From contig NC_058337.1 of the NCBI RefSeq assembly GCF_905475395.1, positions 86,236,368 to 86,300,367 of the forward strand: a DNA stretch of 64,000 nt, read 5' to 3'. The notes below the pieces were generated by a model, which saw nothing but the letters and a program-made list of their open reading frames with translations, was not told where the DNA came from and did not search any database. Positions 12,881 to 26,145 of the stretch are shown here, one piece after another. The position numbers were made by a program, and so were the translations under genes. Numbering within the stretch: the first letter of the stretch is position 1; each line of letters begins with the position of its first letter. Source of the DNA: Chrysoperla carnea. Taxonomy: Eukaryota; Arthropoda; Insecta; Neuroptera; Chrysopidae.

Positions 12881-15800
12881 CTCTTGAAGTGAACAAAAGT
12901 AACAGTAAGTGAGAACAAGGAAAGTGAAGTTTATAAAGCGGTAGTCTTTGTTTTCAATCTAAAGTTGAAATTGCCCAAAGAAGCGGATGGGAAACTTCTA
13001 GTTAGCCTTGTTTCGAGATTTTGATAAAGTTGTAACTTACAAAAGTTTACCTTTGGACATATTCTTAATTCAGAAACGAAAAAAAGGATAAACAAATAAA
13101 AATTGTTCAGCTTACATAAGGAATTTTCTAAAACTTTCAGAAAAATAATACAAAATTGATTTTTTAAATTTATCAATAAAATTTGGAAAGGACAATTACA
13201 TATTTAAGTAGTAAATAAGTTTTGCATTTAATGCCTTTTTTTAAATTACTTTAATATTGTAATAATTAATTACTTTAGCTTTTACTTATTTTTGTTATAA
13301 TTACTAAAAAAAAAATGATGGTATCTATAATCAAATCGATATTTATTAGCGATTTGAGAATGTCTATATTAAAGAGTATGAAAGGTCACGAAATTAAATC
13401 CTGCCTCGTAAAATACATGTAGAAGATTTTTTTACATGTTTCGTCGGATATAGTTCTGAATAAAACTAATAGAGATCAAAGAAAACCTTTTGTAATTAAT
13501 AAAAAGCAGTCCCTTTCTCTAAAAATTTTTGTATGGAATACTATTACGTTTTTGCTGCTATATATTTAATTAAAGCGGATAAAACGAAAGCTCTTAATAA
13601 AATTTTTATTATAAATTTATCAGGATTTTATTTTTCTGTGATGTAACGTTGGTTTTAACATTACGGGATTGTATTTGGAAAACCAACAACGTTAATTTCA
13701 AATTTTATCTTAAATATGCAAATGTTTCTTCAATTGTATTATTACGTTTTGTCTTTTAAACACAAAATTGACTTTTTCACCCAAGTAAGTCGATTTGCAT
13801 GCATATGTGGCATACCCGAATAATCCCGAATAGGAAAAAATAGTGAATATTGCGATTTACTATTAAAATATCGATTTTATTATTTTTTTCACATATATAT
13901 CACATCTGACATGATTTAATACAAAATTGACAAGTAATTAAAAGTTACACCCAATTTACCGCAACACAAAAGAAAACGCCATCATATGAAAATGAGGATA
14001 TTTTTCCTTCTGCCCGCTATTAATTATTAATCAATACGTAAAATAATTGATTTTTTCACAAAGTGCACGTTAATGTGCTTACTTTAAATAGCATTTGAAA
14101 AAAAATAAAATTTTGGTCTAAATGTATTACCCCAGTTATGTATTTCTATGAGACAGGAACTAAGGTGTGGCTTTTTGTTCTAAAAACATTAACTCAATTT
14201 ACTAATTTAATTTTTATAATATGTATTTTTTGTACATTTTGACTGATAATTTTACAGTAGAGATCTGTTTTATGTTTCGTTTTAATTCGATGTAAATTTT
14301 TAAATTCGTTTCGATTAAAAAAATGAATGATCGTGTAACATAAATATTTTGAATGAGATATTTTTACGAAACACTTCTTCTAAATAAACAAGCTATTCCA
14401 ATTTACCGCTCGGAATAGAAATTGATTCCAAGGGTATTAAAACGTTACGAGTACACTGGATTTATTTTCAAAAGATAAAAAGTCTTATTATCAATTACAT
14501 AAAGTAGATCCTGAGTTTAACTGTGGAAAAAGATGTTATCCAAATGTTCACCAGCTGTAGTGGCTTAGCGAGACTTTTTTATAAAATTTTCGAAAACTTT
14601 CAGATCAATTAGATCATTTTTAAATAAAGTCTTCACAAATTTTATAGAAGAGACTACGCTTAGAAATTGAATCCAATCGTCATGCAAATATTGTTGAAGC
14701 CGAAGTTATCTGTCACGTAATTGCCAGATTACTGAGCGGGCAATACAATTTTTCGAACTATAGTTGTAACTACATACACTTTAATTTGGAAGAAAGTAAT
14801 TATTTTTCTTTATTCATAGTATTTTGTTATATAATCATTCAAAATTTAAGCTTTACGAAATTTTTGGAACTTTATTTAATAACATTGAATATTACAAAAA
14901 CAGATGTAATATTAATTTTTTTTAATTTAAAAATGGCCGTTGTTTTTTAATTTTGCAAAAAAAGGATATTTGTTCATTTAAAAAAATAGATATTTCTAAT
15001 TGATCTCATACAAAAAAAATTTTTGTTTTTTATTTCGAATATTATTTGTACAAAATATTCTTGACTTCGAAAAGAATATCATTTTTTTTTTCGTTTTGTA
15101 AATCAGTTTTAATTTAACTGCAGTAAATTCGGTTTCGTTTAAATCTCTCGTTCCTCCGAAAATAAAAGCAGTTATCATTTGAATTTTTGTTATTGTTTTT
15201 GTATGAATGTGCCTTTTAAAAATGTCTAATGTTTCACACTTTTGTCGAATTTATTTTAAAAAAATATTCCTGTTACAAGATAGTCCATAATAAATTTTAA
15301 AAGAACTATATAAATTGATCTGATTATATTTTGAGTTTAATTTTTATTTTTTTCCCTTTTCGAATAACAATTATTATTCCAAAATATATTATTATTATTA
15401 ATATTGACCTTTAAACTTTATTTGATTACATCGCACAGGTCTGGAATTATAAGTATAAATTAATTATAATCCCCCACTTCGATGTTTTGGATTGTAAAGG
15501 TAAGTGTTTCTTTACATCTTACAATTTGAGTATACTAAGGTTTGCGTCTATTTTCGTGGCAGTGTTTTTTTTACATACGCTCTCACCTTTAGGCAAATAG
15601 AATTAATAGAGCTTTGTGCCATTTTAAGAATATTGCACTTTATTGACCTGAAAAAAGAAAAAAACTTATTTGCGAATATTAGTTGTCGTCCTATAGTAGA
15701 CAACTCGATTACTGACGAAAGCAATAATTAACATGAAATTTGCATGATGGTGGACAGATAAAATCTTGGGTTGTAGAATATAGATCTATTTTGAAGGATT

Positions 15801-16844
15801 CTCTAAGGCAAAAAATATTGTGGAGTGCCGCAGAAATACGAAATTCAATCTTTCCGTTGGGAATTATAAATCAAACAAGCACTGATTGGAATTTGATTAA
15901 ATTTTTTCGAGTCTAGGGGATCTCTCTCCTTGGCAATGTCCTTGCATATACATCTCTCTTCAAAACGCTCTTGAACCGTGGATTATATACCTAAGTATCC
16001 TCTCCAAATTTTAGTTTTTAAAACCCCATTAAATATAATTTTTTCATCTTCAAAGTCTGGCCGCCATTTTCAGGTCGCGATTTCGTAACGGCAAGGAATT
16101 TCTCAAAACCCTTTCGTATTGCACGTTAACAATACGTATGACAATCTTGATACAAAATTTTAGCATCAAAGGAATGCGCATTTCTGAGATCAGTGATCGG
16201 TCATATTTCGCATTTGTATGTACCTATGAAACAGAACTATATAGATTACGGAAAAATTTTACTTTGCCACACTATTCATAAATGGCCATGGGCTTTTGAT
16301 ATTCTAGTTTATTATACATATCTTATTTTTAATACGGCTCTGTTTTTTTAATCACAATATTATATCTATTTAAAATTCTTACTACCGTTATTGTATTACA
16401 CAACTCAAAAACTTTTAAAATATTAATTTATTAGTTTCCTTGGCTTTTAGATTTTGTATTAAAAACAATTCAATTTTATAACTATTCGAAAAATATAATT
16501 TTTGTTATAGCCGAGTTTCTAATCTTCGACCACAGTTAGACCAATAAGGCAAAACTTGCTGTTTTATTCAAATCTCAAGTCATGGAGTTAAAGGTTCAAT
16601 GAGGTGATGATGAGGTAAGGATGCTTCTTAATTTATGGCTCAATATTCTTTTTTCCCAAAATTTCAACACCCTGTATTTAGAAGAGGATGCTTTTTCAAC
16701 TATAAGTATATATTGAGAAACTGTCATTATTTTAACGACCTCGATCATTTTATGAAGTTTCTGCTTTCATGAATTGGGCCATTATTAGACTATATACTGT
16801 TTGTTTAATTATCGTCAGAATTGCTGTTGCGTACACGGTGAATG

Positions 16845-16890
16845 CCTATGATCTTAACTGAACTAAAGGGCTATGATCTTAACTGAACTG
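16845..16890 (+). repeat. Short tandem duplication
   Basis: CTATGATCTTAACTGAACT occurs twice, about 25 bases apart, with slightly different spacer bases. A simple local duplication. Confidence 0.75.
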
Positions 16891-17406
16891 TGTGTATGTA
16901 AATGTATGTATGGTTCTCTGGTACAGCAACGCCCTAGTAATTTAAGGCTATTTGGGGGTCACTTCGTTACACAGTGATTGTCCCACACTACCAAAGAATA
17001 ATATAACCTAACGGAGATTGTACTCCTTACCTCTATCTCCAAGCATATAGGCAATATTTTTACATAAATGATGAAATAATAGTGTAAAAGCTCAAATTAT
17101 AATACATATTAAGATAGTCGAAATATAGGAGTTACAAATATTGCCACGCGTTTCGGTAAATTCGGTTTTACACACAACAAATCGGGGAATAAAAGTTTTA
17201 TAATATGTGGCCGAGAAATTAATTATGAAAAAGACTAAAAGTCTCTCAATTACGTATGGAAGTTAAGCGATTTTTCTATTCATAAAGTTGTTTACAAAAG
17301 CTATTATGTTTTGATATTAATTTATTGCATAAGACAAAAAATACATGTGTTTACTTTGACTAGTACCAAACAGTTGAGAAGTCTTGGCAAAATTTAAAAT
17401 ATTAAA

Positions 17407-20052
17407 ATGGTATTAGGACGATATATTGTTACATTAAATAAGTAAGTAACTATTACAAATAAGTATGAGTCTTGTCTGATGCAATGAATGGTACATTACA
17501 CGATTTTATTACTTTATTTTGCTTTTTTTTTTATAATTGTAGAAAGTTTCTGTCAGTGAAGGAGTTCAAACGATGTATTACTACTATAAAGAAGATAGAT
17601 AAATTGTTAATAGCCAATCGTGGAGAAATAGCATGTCGTGTTATAAAAACCGCTAAAAATTTAGGAATTCAAACTGTTGCTGTGTACAGTGATGCAGATC
17701 GTAAAGCTATGCATGTTTTAATGGTATTATTTGTAAAATAAATACGTTAATTTAATAATTATGCTTAACAAAGATAAATCTGTATCATCTCCGGTATAAA
17801 TAACCACAGAAAAATATTAAAAGATTGAGCTAAGCCTCCGGTGAATCGATAGATAGTGAATTTTCAATTAACTAATCGATCCTGTTGATGGTTGAAACTT
17901 GCATTGAACCAGATTATCGAATTTGATCTATTTTGACCGAGTTGTGCCAGTTTAAAGTTAATGAGAAATTCCCGATTTACATTAAATACTGACTTGTTTT
18001 CATTTCGCGGACGAAATATTGGACAATATTCATTTTGGATCAAGTTATCAGAAGATATCCCTACATCGACTACATTAAGATATGAGTAGAAAATAAAAAC
18101 TTTTAATATTTTATCACGATTAATACAGATTAAGTATTTTGTTGTTAAGAGCAGCGAAAACTCTTTTTTCCTCTGTGCCCCACCTTCTATTCTTTTAGTT
18201 TTCTTGGATTAATTGGGATTAATCTCTCTCTAATATTACATTTTAAGGGTTTTTAAAAATTTAAAATTCTTAATCAGTTACTTAAAAACTAGCGTAAATA
18301 TGATTTTTAAACCAAAAATATATTTTTCCTTATAAATGTTGTGGAGATGCATACTTTATTAGTATGTTATTCGACATGAATGATTTTGAAAATTGAAGGA
18401 ACACAATCTTGAAGGATTTTTTGATTTTCTTCTATCAACATTATTTTTATACGTATTGTACGGTTCATTTCTTGGTCTATATATATGTTACTTTAGTGAC
18501 TTACAGCATGCGCGTATTCTGCGTATAATCGATTTACACTCGAGAAAAAAATAAATGGTTACAGAACTATGTGTTCGGTTAAACTTGAAAAGCAAAAGAA
18601 AAAAAAATTAAATGATTGAAATTGCCAACAGATAATACACATCCCATTAAAAAAAATTGATTCACTTATTATTATTAATTTTAAATATGTATTATAAAAA
18701 GAAATTTGTTAATTGTTTTAGGCAGACGAAGCATATAACATAGGACCGGCAAGCTCTTTAGAGAGCTATTTACGTTCGGATAAAATAATAGAAGTGGCAA
18801 AACGATCAAACAGTAAAGCAATTCATCCAGGATATGGATTTTTATCTGAAAATACTGAATTTGCAGATCAATGTCAATCTGAAAATATAATTTTTGTTGG
18901 CCCACCAGCATCGGCTATTCGAGATATGGGAATTAAAAGGTATCAAAACTTTCAAAAAGTTAATAAATCGAAAATTATTTTAATGTATATTTTAGTACAT
19001 CAAAAGCAATAATGACTGAAGCTGGAGTTCCCGTCGTAAAAGGATATCACGGTGATGATCAAAGTACTGATCGTTTAATAGCAGAAGCCAGAAAAATAGG
19101 ATTTCCAATAATGATTAAAGCTGTTCGCGGAGGTGGAGGAAAAGTATGTGTAATAATTGAAATTTAAATTTAATGATTTAATTAATTCATATTGCATGTT
19201 TTAAGGGAATGCGAATTGTGAACTCTGAATCTGAATTTATGGAATCATTAGAGTCAGCGAAAACAGAATCATATAAATTTTTTAATGATAAAAATGTATT
19301 ACTTGAACAATATATTGATAGACCACGCCATGTAGAAGTTCAAGTTTTTGCTGATCAATATGGAAATGGTGTTTATTTATTTGAACGAGATTGTTCTGTA
19401 CAAAGAAGGCATCAAAAAATTATAGAAGAAGCTCCTGCGGTTTGTATTTTATGAATTAAACCGATTTTTAAAAAGGAATAAAATGATAATTAATAAAAAT
19501 TTAGCCGGGAATTTCGGAAGAATTACGCCGGGAGCTAGGAGAAGCTGCTGTTCGAGCAGCCAAATCAGTTAATTATGTTGGTGCAGGCACTGTTGAATTT
19601 ATTTTAAATCGTCTAAATCATAGTTTTCATTTTATGGAGATGAATACTCGTTTACAAGTTGAACATCCAATTACTGAAATGATTACTGGTACATTGAAGT
19701 ATATTAATCATTAATTTTAAGCGTTTGTATTAATGATATTATTTATTACCTTAGGCACAGATCTTGTCGAATGGCAATTAAGAATAGCTGCGGGTGAAAA
19801 ATTACCTGTAACTCAAGATCAAATTATTTTAAATGGACATGCCTTTGAAGGTCGTATATACGCAGAAAATCCTTCTGATAACTTTATGCCCAGGCCTGGT
19901 CCTTTAACGTACTTAAGTACTCCTCGGCCTTCAAAAAACGTTCGAATAGAAACTGGTAAATAAAAATTACACTAGTTTTATAAATAATAGCTCACAACAA
20001 AGGAAAAGGGCGAATTTTTTATGGAAATGTATACTTATTTGAAATATTTTTG

Positions 20053-20135
<83 letters not shown>

Positions 20136-21396
20136 ATAATTATTTTTAATAATGGAATTAATAATCGAATTTTCTTTTAGGTGTAAGACAAGGTGATGAA
20201 GTTTCGATATATTATGATCCTATGATTGCCAAACTAGTTGTATGGGGTGCAAATAGATCTGAAGCATTAGCGAAGTTCACAGAAATGTTAACAGAATATA
20301 ATGTAAGCTATCACTTTTGACAGAGACGTTCATTTGAGACATATTAATTAGAGAATGATCCTTATTAGATTTAATTTTCGAAATATCTTCTTATTTAGAA
20401 CTTTAATTTTGCAGATTGCAGGAGTAGATACAAATATAAACTTTTTATTAGACTTATGTCGTCATTCAGAGTTTATTGATGGAAAAGTTCATACAGGTTT
20501 TATTGATGATCATAAAGATAGCTTATTTCCAAAACGTAAACCAAACAATATCCTAATATCGAAATTAGCTCTGGCAGTATTATTACATGAAAAATATACC
20601 GAACAAAAGCGAGCTGTTAACGAAAATCAATCAAATAATCCATTCGTTATTGAAACTGGTTTTCGGGTAAATCATTCACTAGTTCGAAGTTTGAAATATT
20701 TCTTTAATGGTGGTATGTAAAAATTCCAGAAGCAACTTTCTCAAAATTTTTCTATAAATATTCTTTTTGAGGCAATTTGTGTATTATTTTCAGATCTAAT
20801 TGAAATTAAAATTCGTTATATAACCCCCGAAAGTTATCAAATAAGTATCGATAATGGTAATACATGGATGTCAGTTAGTGGAATATTGGAAAATAAATTT
20901 GGAATTTATGAATTAAAGTATCAATGTGACGGTTTTATTAGTAGTTGTAAATATACAGTTATCGATGATTCGATTTGTATTTTTGATAAGGTTTGTTGAG
21001 AAATTTCAAATATGCTAAAAAAAGTCCCTGCAATTTTGAAAAAAAAGTAATAAATAAAATGTTTCTTTTAAGGATGGAAAATGGGAATTTATCAAAGAAA
21101 AACCTAATTATTTAGATAAACTTATAACAGGTTCAGATACTTCAAATACAAATATTGCAGTATCTCCAATGCCAGGTTTAATCGAAAAAATCAATGTTAA
21201 ACCTGGTGATGAAGTTAAGGTCGGAGACTCTTTATTTGTATTGATTGCTATGAAAATGGAATATGCTGTAAAAGCAAACCGTAACGGTATCATTGCTAAT
21301 GTTAATCACAAAGTTGGGGATAATGTTGAAAAGAATGCAGTAATTGTAGAATTTGAAACGGATGAAGAAGATTTAAAAGAAAAAATCAAGGCTTAA
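17407..21396 (+). CDS. MCCC1: Methylcrotonoyl-CoA carboxylase subunit alpha (biotin carboxylase/BCCP), mitochondrial
   Basis: Biotin-bearing subunit of the mitochondrial enzyme that carboxylates 3-methylcrotonyl-CoA in leucine breakdown; it works with a beta carboxyltransferase subunit. Eleven exons: 17407-17441, 17543-17723, 18722-18939, 18996-19143, 19206-19439, 19505-19688, 19755-19955, 20181-20302, 20415-20712, 20794-20990, 21073-21396. All borders are GT-AG and the phases sum to 713 codons plus TAA, close to the usual 720 or so. The start gives a basic, acid-free leader ([18 protein letters not shown]) suited to mitochondrial import. Then [13 protein letters not shown] opens the biotin carboxylase domain; GGGGKGMR is the ATP-grasp glycine loop; [11 protein letters not shown] and [12 protein letters not shown] are carboxylase signatures. 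The C-terminal domain has AMKMEY, with the biotinylated lysine at codon 21253-21255. [10 protein letters not shown] points to MCCC1 rather than propionyl- or pyruvate carboxylase. No breaks seen. Confidence 0.96.
17724..18721. other. Long intron 2 of MCCC1
   Basis: About 1 kb of AT-rich intron, far longer than the gene's other introns. I see no gene or clear repeat in it. Confidence 0.7.
20055..20133. repeat. (TA)n microsatellite
   Basis: About 79 bases of uninterrupted TA dinucleotides inside MCCC1 intron 7. Length is likely to vary between individuals and may be misassembled. Confidence 0.97.
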
Positions 21397-21466
21397 TTAA
21401 ATATAATTTTTATAAAAATAGTTTAATATGTATTTTCCTATTTAAATGTTTCGTTTTTTAATTATA

Positions 21467-21472
21467 AATAAA
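21467..21472 (+). promoter_or_regulatory. Polyadenylation signal AATAAA of MCCC1
   Basis: AATAAA lies 71 bases after the stop codon and before the retrotransposon remnant, so the transcript probably ends before 21529. Confidence 0.6.
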
Positions 21473-21528
21473 AGTTATATTTTAATTAGTGCATTTAAGG
21501 CTTAATTTTTCAGTCTTAATTTAAAAAC

Positions 21529-22338
21529 TTCAGGTGGAATATGACTGAACGACTAGAAGATATTGATTATGCTGATGATCTTTGCATTATGTCACATAAT
21601 ATCAGTGACATTAAAGGCAAAATAAACGACCTAGTCGAAGAAGGTAACAAGCTGGGACTGAAAATCAACGAAGGAAAAACCAAAGAGTTGAGAATAAACA
21701 ACGCCGACAACGAAGATCTTATCATTAAAAACCAACCCATAGAGCGTGTACGACAGTTTCAATACCTCGGAAGTATTGTTTCTGAAAATGGCGGCACTGA
21801 TGAAGATGAGAACAAAGATTCAAAAAAGCCAAGGCAGCGTTTGAACAACTTCGACCCATCTGGAGCTCACACCAACTCAGAAGACACACTAAATTGAAAA
21901 TATTCAAGACTAATGTTAAAAGTGTTCTTTTGTATGGATGTCAAACCTGGAAAGTCTCGCAAAGCATCACCAGGCAACTGCAAGTCTTTATCAACAGTTG
22001 TCTCAGACACATCCTCAACATTTATTGGCCCAACACGATTTCCAATGAAAACCTGCTGGACACCTGTCACCAAACTCCAGTAGGACACACCATCAAGCAA
22101 CGCAAATATAGTTGGATTGGTCACACACTCAGGCGAAACAACAGCATTGCCAAAGAAGCACTTGAGTGGAACCCCCAAGGAAAAAGAAGGGTGGGCCATA
22201 CCTGGCGAAGAACTCTGGATCAAGAAATTACTGAAGAAGGCAAATCCTGGGGAGAAGTGAAGTCCATGGCACAGAATCGAGTTCGTTGGCGAGCATTTGT
22301 TGAGGCCCTACGTTCCCCTCGGGATCATAGGACATAAA
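21529..22338 (+). mobile_element. RTE-like non-LTR retrotransposon, 3' part of the reverse transcriptase ORF (broken)
   Basis: The first frame (21541-about 21815) encodes RLEDIDYADDLCIMSHN, with the YADD catalytic box, then FQYLGSIVSENGGTDED. After a one-base frame change near 21815 the frame used by 21894-22337 continues with LLYGCQTWKVS, then RKYSWIGHTLRRN, WNPQGKRRVGHTWRR and RVRWRAFVEAL up to the stop. This is the usual C-terminal order of RTE-like elements. The 5' part with the endonuclease is missing, as expected for 5'-truncated copies. The remnant starts about 130 bases after the MCCC1 stop, in the same orientation. Clade (RTE) is from recognition of the tail sequence. Confidence 0.85.
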
Positions 22339-22365
22339 TATATATAATTTAAAAACAAGTTTAAA

Positions 22366-22425
22366 CAAAAAATTGACTGAGTTAATTGTTGAAATATACT
22401 GTATAGAAAGAGTTGAATATGTCAG
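22366..22425 (-). repeat. Family A terminal fragment
   Basis: AATTGACTGAGTTAATTG followed by TTGAAATA matches the outer end of the longer family A copies. Only about 60 bases remain. Confidence 0.7.
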
Positions 22426-25400
22426 TTTGAATTTTTAAATGCAATATAGCGGATATTGGGTACCTCACATGTTTTCCAATAAATATTACATTATACTTTT
22501 AAATCCACATTTCAATGAAAGCGTGTTTTCTAAAAATAAAATTTCTTCAAGTAAAGATTATCAGTAAATATCCGGGCAAGGTTAATTATTCTTTTAATAA
22601 ATTAGGAAGATATAATAAGAAAATTAAAAAAATATCTAATCAAAACTTATTAAATAATGGTATAATTCAGCTTCGAGGTTAAAAGGGTGTCTTGTCGCAA
22701 TGATATATTGCACAATTCAACTGATATTAATAGAATTTGTAAACAGTCAAGACAACATTTGTATGTCATTTACACTTGTCGTTATTTACCGGCCGCCTGC
22801 GTCACTGCTTCGTTCAATATTCGGTTTTCACCATTACATTGTTAGCTAATAAAACGATAACAATGCTAAATTTAATATTAGAAAATAGAAATAAATTGTT
22901 TAATAATACAATATTTAAATACTTAAATTAATAAATATTTATAGTTAAAATTTAAAATATTTCTTGAGATTCGGATATTAAATTTAAAGTGTGCAGTGGA
23001 ATTACATTATTGATTTTTATTAAAAAACAGTAATGTCAATTATGTATTAAAAAATATTTATTTTAATATATTTTTTATTTTTGATTAATATTCTCTTCGA
23101 TTTAACACGGATTTTCTTTAATTGTAAGTAACTTTATTTTATTTTATGTATTTCCTGTTTTAAAATATATCGAGAATTTCTTAAAAGTAAATTATTGCAT
23201 TTTAAGCGTAGTTGATAGCTTAAATTAATTTTTTTTAAATAAAATCATAAATATTTTCAACGAGCTTAAGTAACCAGCGTTACTTAGGTTTTATGCGTAG
23301 TGAAGATAGCTTTCTTTAAATTAGGCGTACACAGTAAATTTTTCTGCTATTTTAAACGTTGAGTATATTTCATATTTCAAGAGCGAGAAAAAGGGAGACT
23401 ATTTGATTTTGTGGTGATTAATTTAAAAGAATCTATTTATTTCGTACCCAAACGCAAGTGTAGCTGTTTCCCCTTTTACCTTATACTAAAATATTTACTA
23501 AAGAAGCAAAGGCAGTCTTTTGTAAAAAAGTTTTCTTAAAATTGAACGAATGTGATAATCAGAATTGGATTTAATAATACATACGTTTCGGCCTATATCT
23601 CCGTAATCATGCGCTTTTGGCCAAAAATGGTAATAGCCCTTATAGTAGAGAATTAAATTTCTTCTGTTGAATCTTTTTTGTTGAATAATGTTTTTTTTAT
23701 CAATAACCGTTTACGACTTATACGACTATTACAATGACTTTTTGAGCTATATCTCTTCTAATAATTGATTAAACCATAGAATGTTCATAACTTAATTTTT
23801 AAATCTACAAATTTTACCTACTTGCGTTCAATTTTGAGCTACTACTGCAGATAATGGTGAATTGTTTCTTGCACTTAATAATAGAAATTATTTTTTACTT
23901 TAAACAGGTTCAGTATATTCAGTATCATATACTGAATTTAAATGTACAAAGTGCTTAAAAATTTGGAGGGTAGAAGTGCCGCTATTTTTAGAAAAACCGT
24001 TTCGACCTATATCTTCGTAAACGTGTAGGTACTTAAGGCCAAAAATGGTTTTAGATGGTCTGAACTTTAAATAAAATAAATTTAATTAAATTTAGGGGTG
24101 CAGATAAAACTTTATCACATTATTAACGCACTTCTGTGTTATCACACGTATATCGTTTGATAACGCATTAAAATTTTCTGGCGTGTTAAACCATTTTTAA
24201 ACTGGTTAATCGAAAATATGCTTACGTCCAAATTTTCGGAGTCAATTTGTACATCAAGTACATTTTTTTGTTTTTTCATTGCCTGCAATTCTTCTTAAAG
24301 CATCGAATAATAATAACAATCTACAGCTGTATTTCCCTTCTAGTATAAAAAACATAAATACGCGAAATTCAGACCTCGTTAGATCATTGATTAAAAGAAA
24401 TGTGTGTACGATAATTTGTTTGTAATCAATACAATAATTCCATTCATTGTGGTTAATTTTATAAAAACAAATCTGAAATCATAATTCTGAATAGTTCAAC
24501 TATAAACACTTTGGTCGGATATTTATTATTTGTTATTTAGGTCATTAATGAATTGATTTTCCGTTTTATAAAAAAAGCCATACCCACCAACTATTATTTA
24601 TATTTTGTACAATCCGAACAGGTATAAGAACAGATCATTTTTATGACTATTATACAAATATTATTTATTATATGACATTTTATATGGAAGTTATTAACAA
24701 AGCCCATTGTCCTTTTTCGAAACCCTCATAGTTGAAAAACACTTAAGGATGTATGAGAACGGCAGTGAGGGCACAAATTAAAAAAAAAATATTTTTTCAA
24801 TTTTGATGATAAATTATATTTTAATTTGACGGTATAAGACGAAAAGTAAGAATAACATTTTTCGATATCTGGCGTAATTTTCAAAATATCGAAAATTTCG
24901 TTTAATTATAAGTTGAATGAAAATAAGATAAAAATAATTTGAACCCTAAATATATCCTGCTCTTACATCCCTTGTATGGACGGAGAAACTTGGTTTTTTT
25001 CTTTTCCATGCCATTGCTTATATGTTTACATTCTATTAAAAAGTTTTTTTTTAATTTGTTTTCATTCATTCTAAGTGAAAATTATCAAAAACTTTCAAAA
25101 TATGTCGTTTTTTGAGATTCCTCTATAAGAGCCAATGTATTTCATATCGATTTCTTAAAAATTTGCACGGATACCTATGCGGAAATTTTGACCACATATT
25201 CTTTGAGTAAAAATATGCCTATAAAAAATGTTGAGCCTTTAAACCAAACATTGTTTTCATGCTCACACACCCTTAAATGTTACAGAATGTTTACAATAGA
25301 AGTTTCTAAAAAATTCGTTTCATTATAGATTTCATCTTTAAAATGTAAATGCTTATATCTACAAGCTATTACTCAATTCGCAGAACAATTCTCTTTATTT

Positions 25401-25797
25401 TCTGGGATACAAATTACCCTCAATTATTATTCGGAAAATCATTAATAACAGAGTAAATGAATTTTTATTTATTCGTTTATAACTAGGTACTATTTTTAAT
25501 TTCACTAGTTTCGATTTCTATATGAAATCTTGTTCAGGTGTCTTAAAATAAGTGTAAATATATTGCACCGAAATGCATAAAAGTAAATAGCACTATACGA
25601 AATACTTAAAAACTATTTTATGTTTTATGATTAATTTTTCGGAAGTTGATTTTGATCATAGGACAAACTTCGGAAATAGTGATTTCGTATATCGTCTAAG
25701 TCTTAGAATTTCTATTATATTTCTTAATTCTTTCGTATGTAGGTAATATCTATACCTAATTATAATTTTTGAAATGAAGACATATGATCTATATTTT
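22426..25797. other. Intergenic AT-rich DNA with minor repeats
   Basis: No coding region can be supported. A short GC-richer patch at 22788-22816 (CCGGCCGCCTGCGTCACTGC) stands out against the background. Two related stretches, 23584-23640 and 23997-24055, share a wording like TTTCG-C-TATATCT-CGTAA followed by GGCCAAAAATGGT, a diverged direct repeat. One arm of a foldback family lies at 24770-24912. Confidence 0.6.
24770..24912 (+). repeat. Solo arm of a foldback repeat family
   Basis: Runs from CACAAATTAAAAAAAAAATA through TTTTTCGATATCTGGCG to AATATCGAAAATTTCG. It matches the left arm and the reverse complement of the right arm of the hairpin at 26840-27110, so it is a one-armed relative of that element. 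Confidence 0.7.
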
Positions 25798-26145
25798 TAA
25801 CCGACTTCAATTTCAAAAAAGGAGCAGGTTCTCAATTGGCTGTATTTTTTTTTTAATGTTTGTTACCTCAGAATTTTCGACTGGGTGAATCGATTTTGAT
25901 GATTCTATTTTTATTTGAAAATTGGTGTTTCCCGTGTGGTCCCATTTCAATTTGATCCAGTTCTGACAATAGCATCCATGAGACAACCATAAAAGTCTTA
26001 AATTTTCATTAAGTATGTACGCGACAAATGGACGAATAACTCAATATCACGCCAACCGATTTCGATGAGTCTTTTTTTAATGACAAATTAGTTAATGTGC
26101 TTCCGATTCACTAAAAATCACAAAATAAAAAAAACCGACTTCGGA
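25798..26145 (+). repeat. Dispersed repeat bounded by AACCGACTTC
   Basis: Begins AACCGACTTCAATTTCAAAA, then GGTTCTCAATTGGCTGTA and a poly-T run, CTGGGTGAATCGATTTTGATG, and ends near a second AACCGACTTC at 26133. This opening is familiar from repeats of many insects. There is no coding frame, and I cannot name the class. Confidence 0.6.

Larger units (their letters stand above)
8893..17406. other. Gene-poor AT-rich intergenic region
   Basis: About 8.5 kb without a coding region I can support. Open frames here are short, low in complexity and unlike any family I know. Homopolymer A and T runs are frequent. The only structures worth naming are a repeat fragment at 12766-12880 and a short tandem duplication at 16845-16890. 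The promoter of the next gene should lie near its right end, but no motif stands out. Confidence 0.7.

Noticed and set aside
21867-22223. 118-codon minus-strand frame
   Set aside because: Shadow of the RTE-like reverse transcriptase tail on the plus strand.
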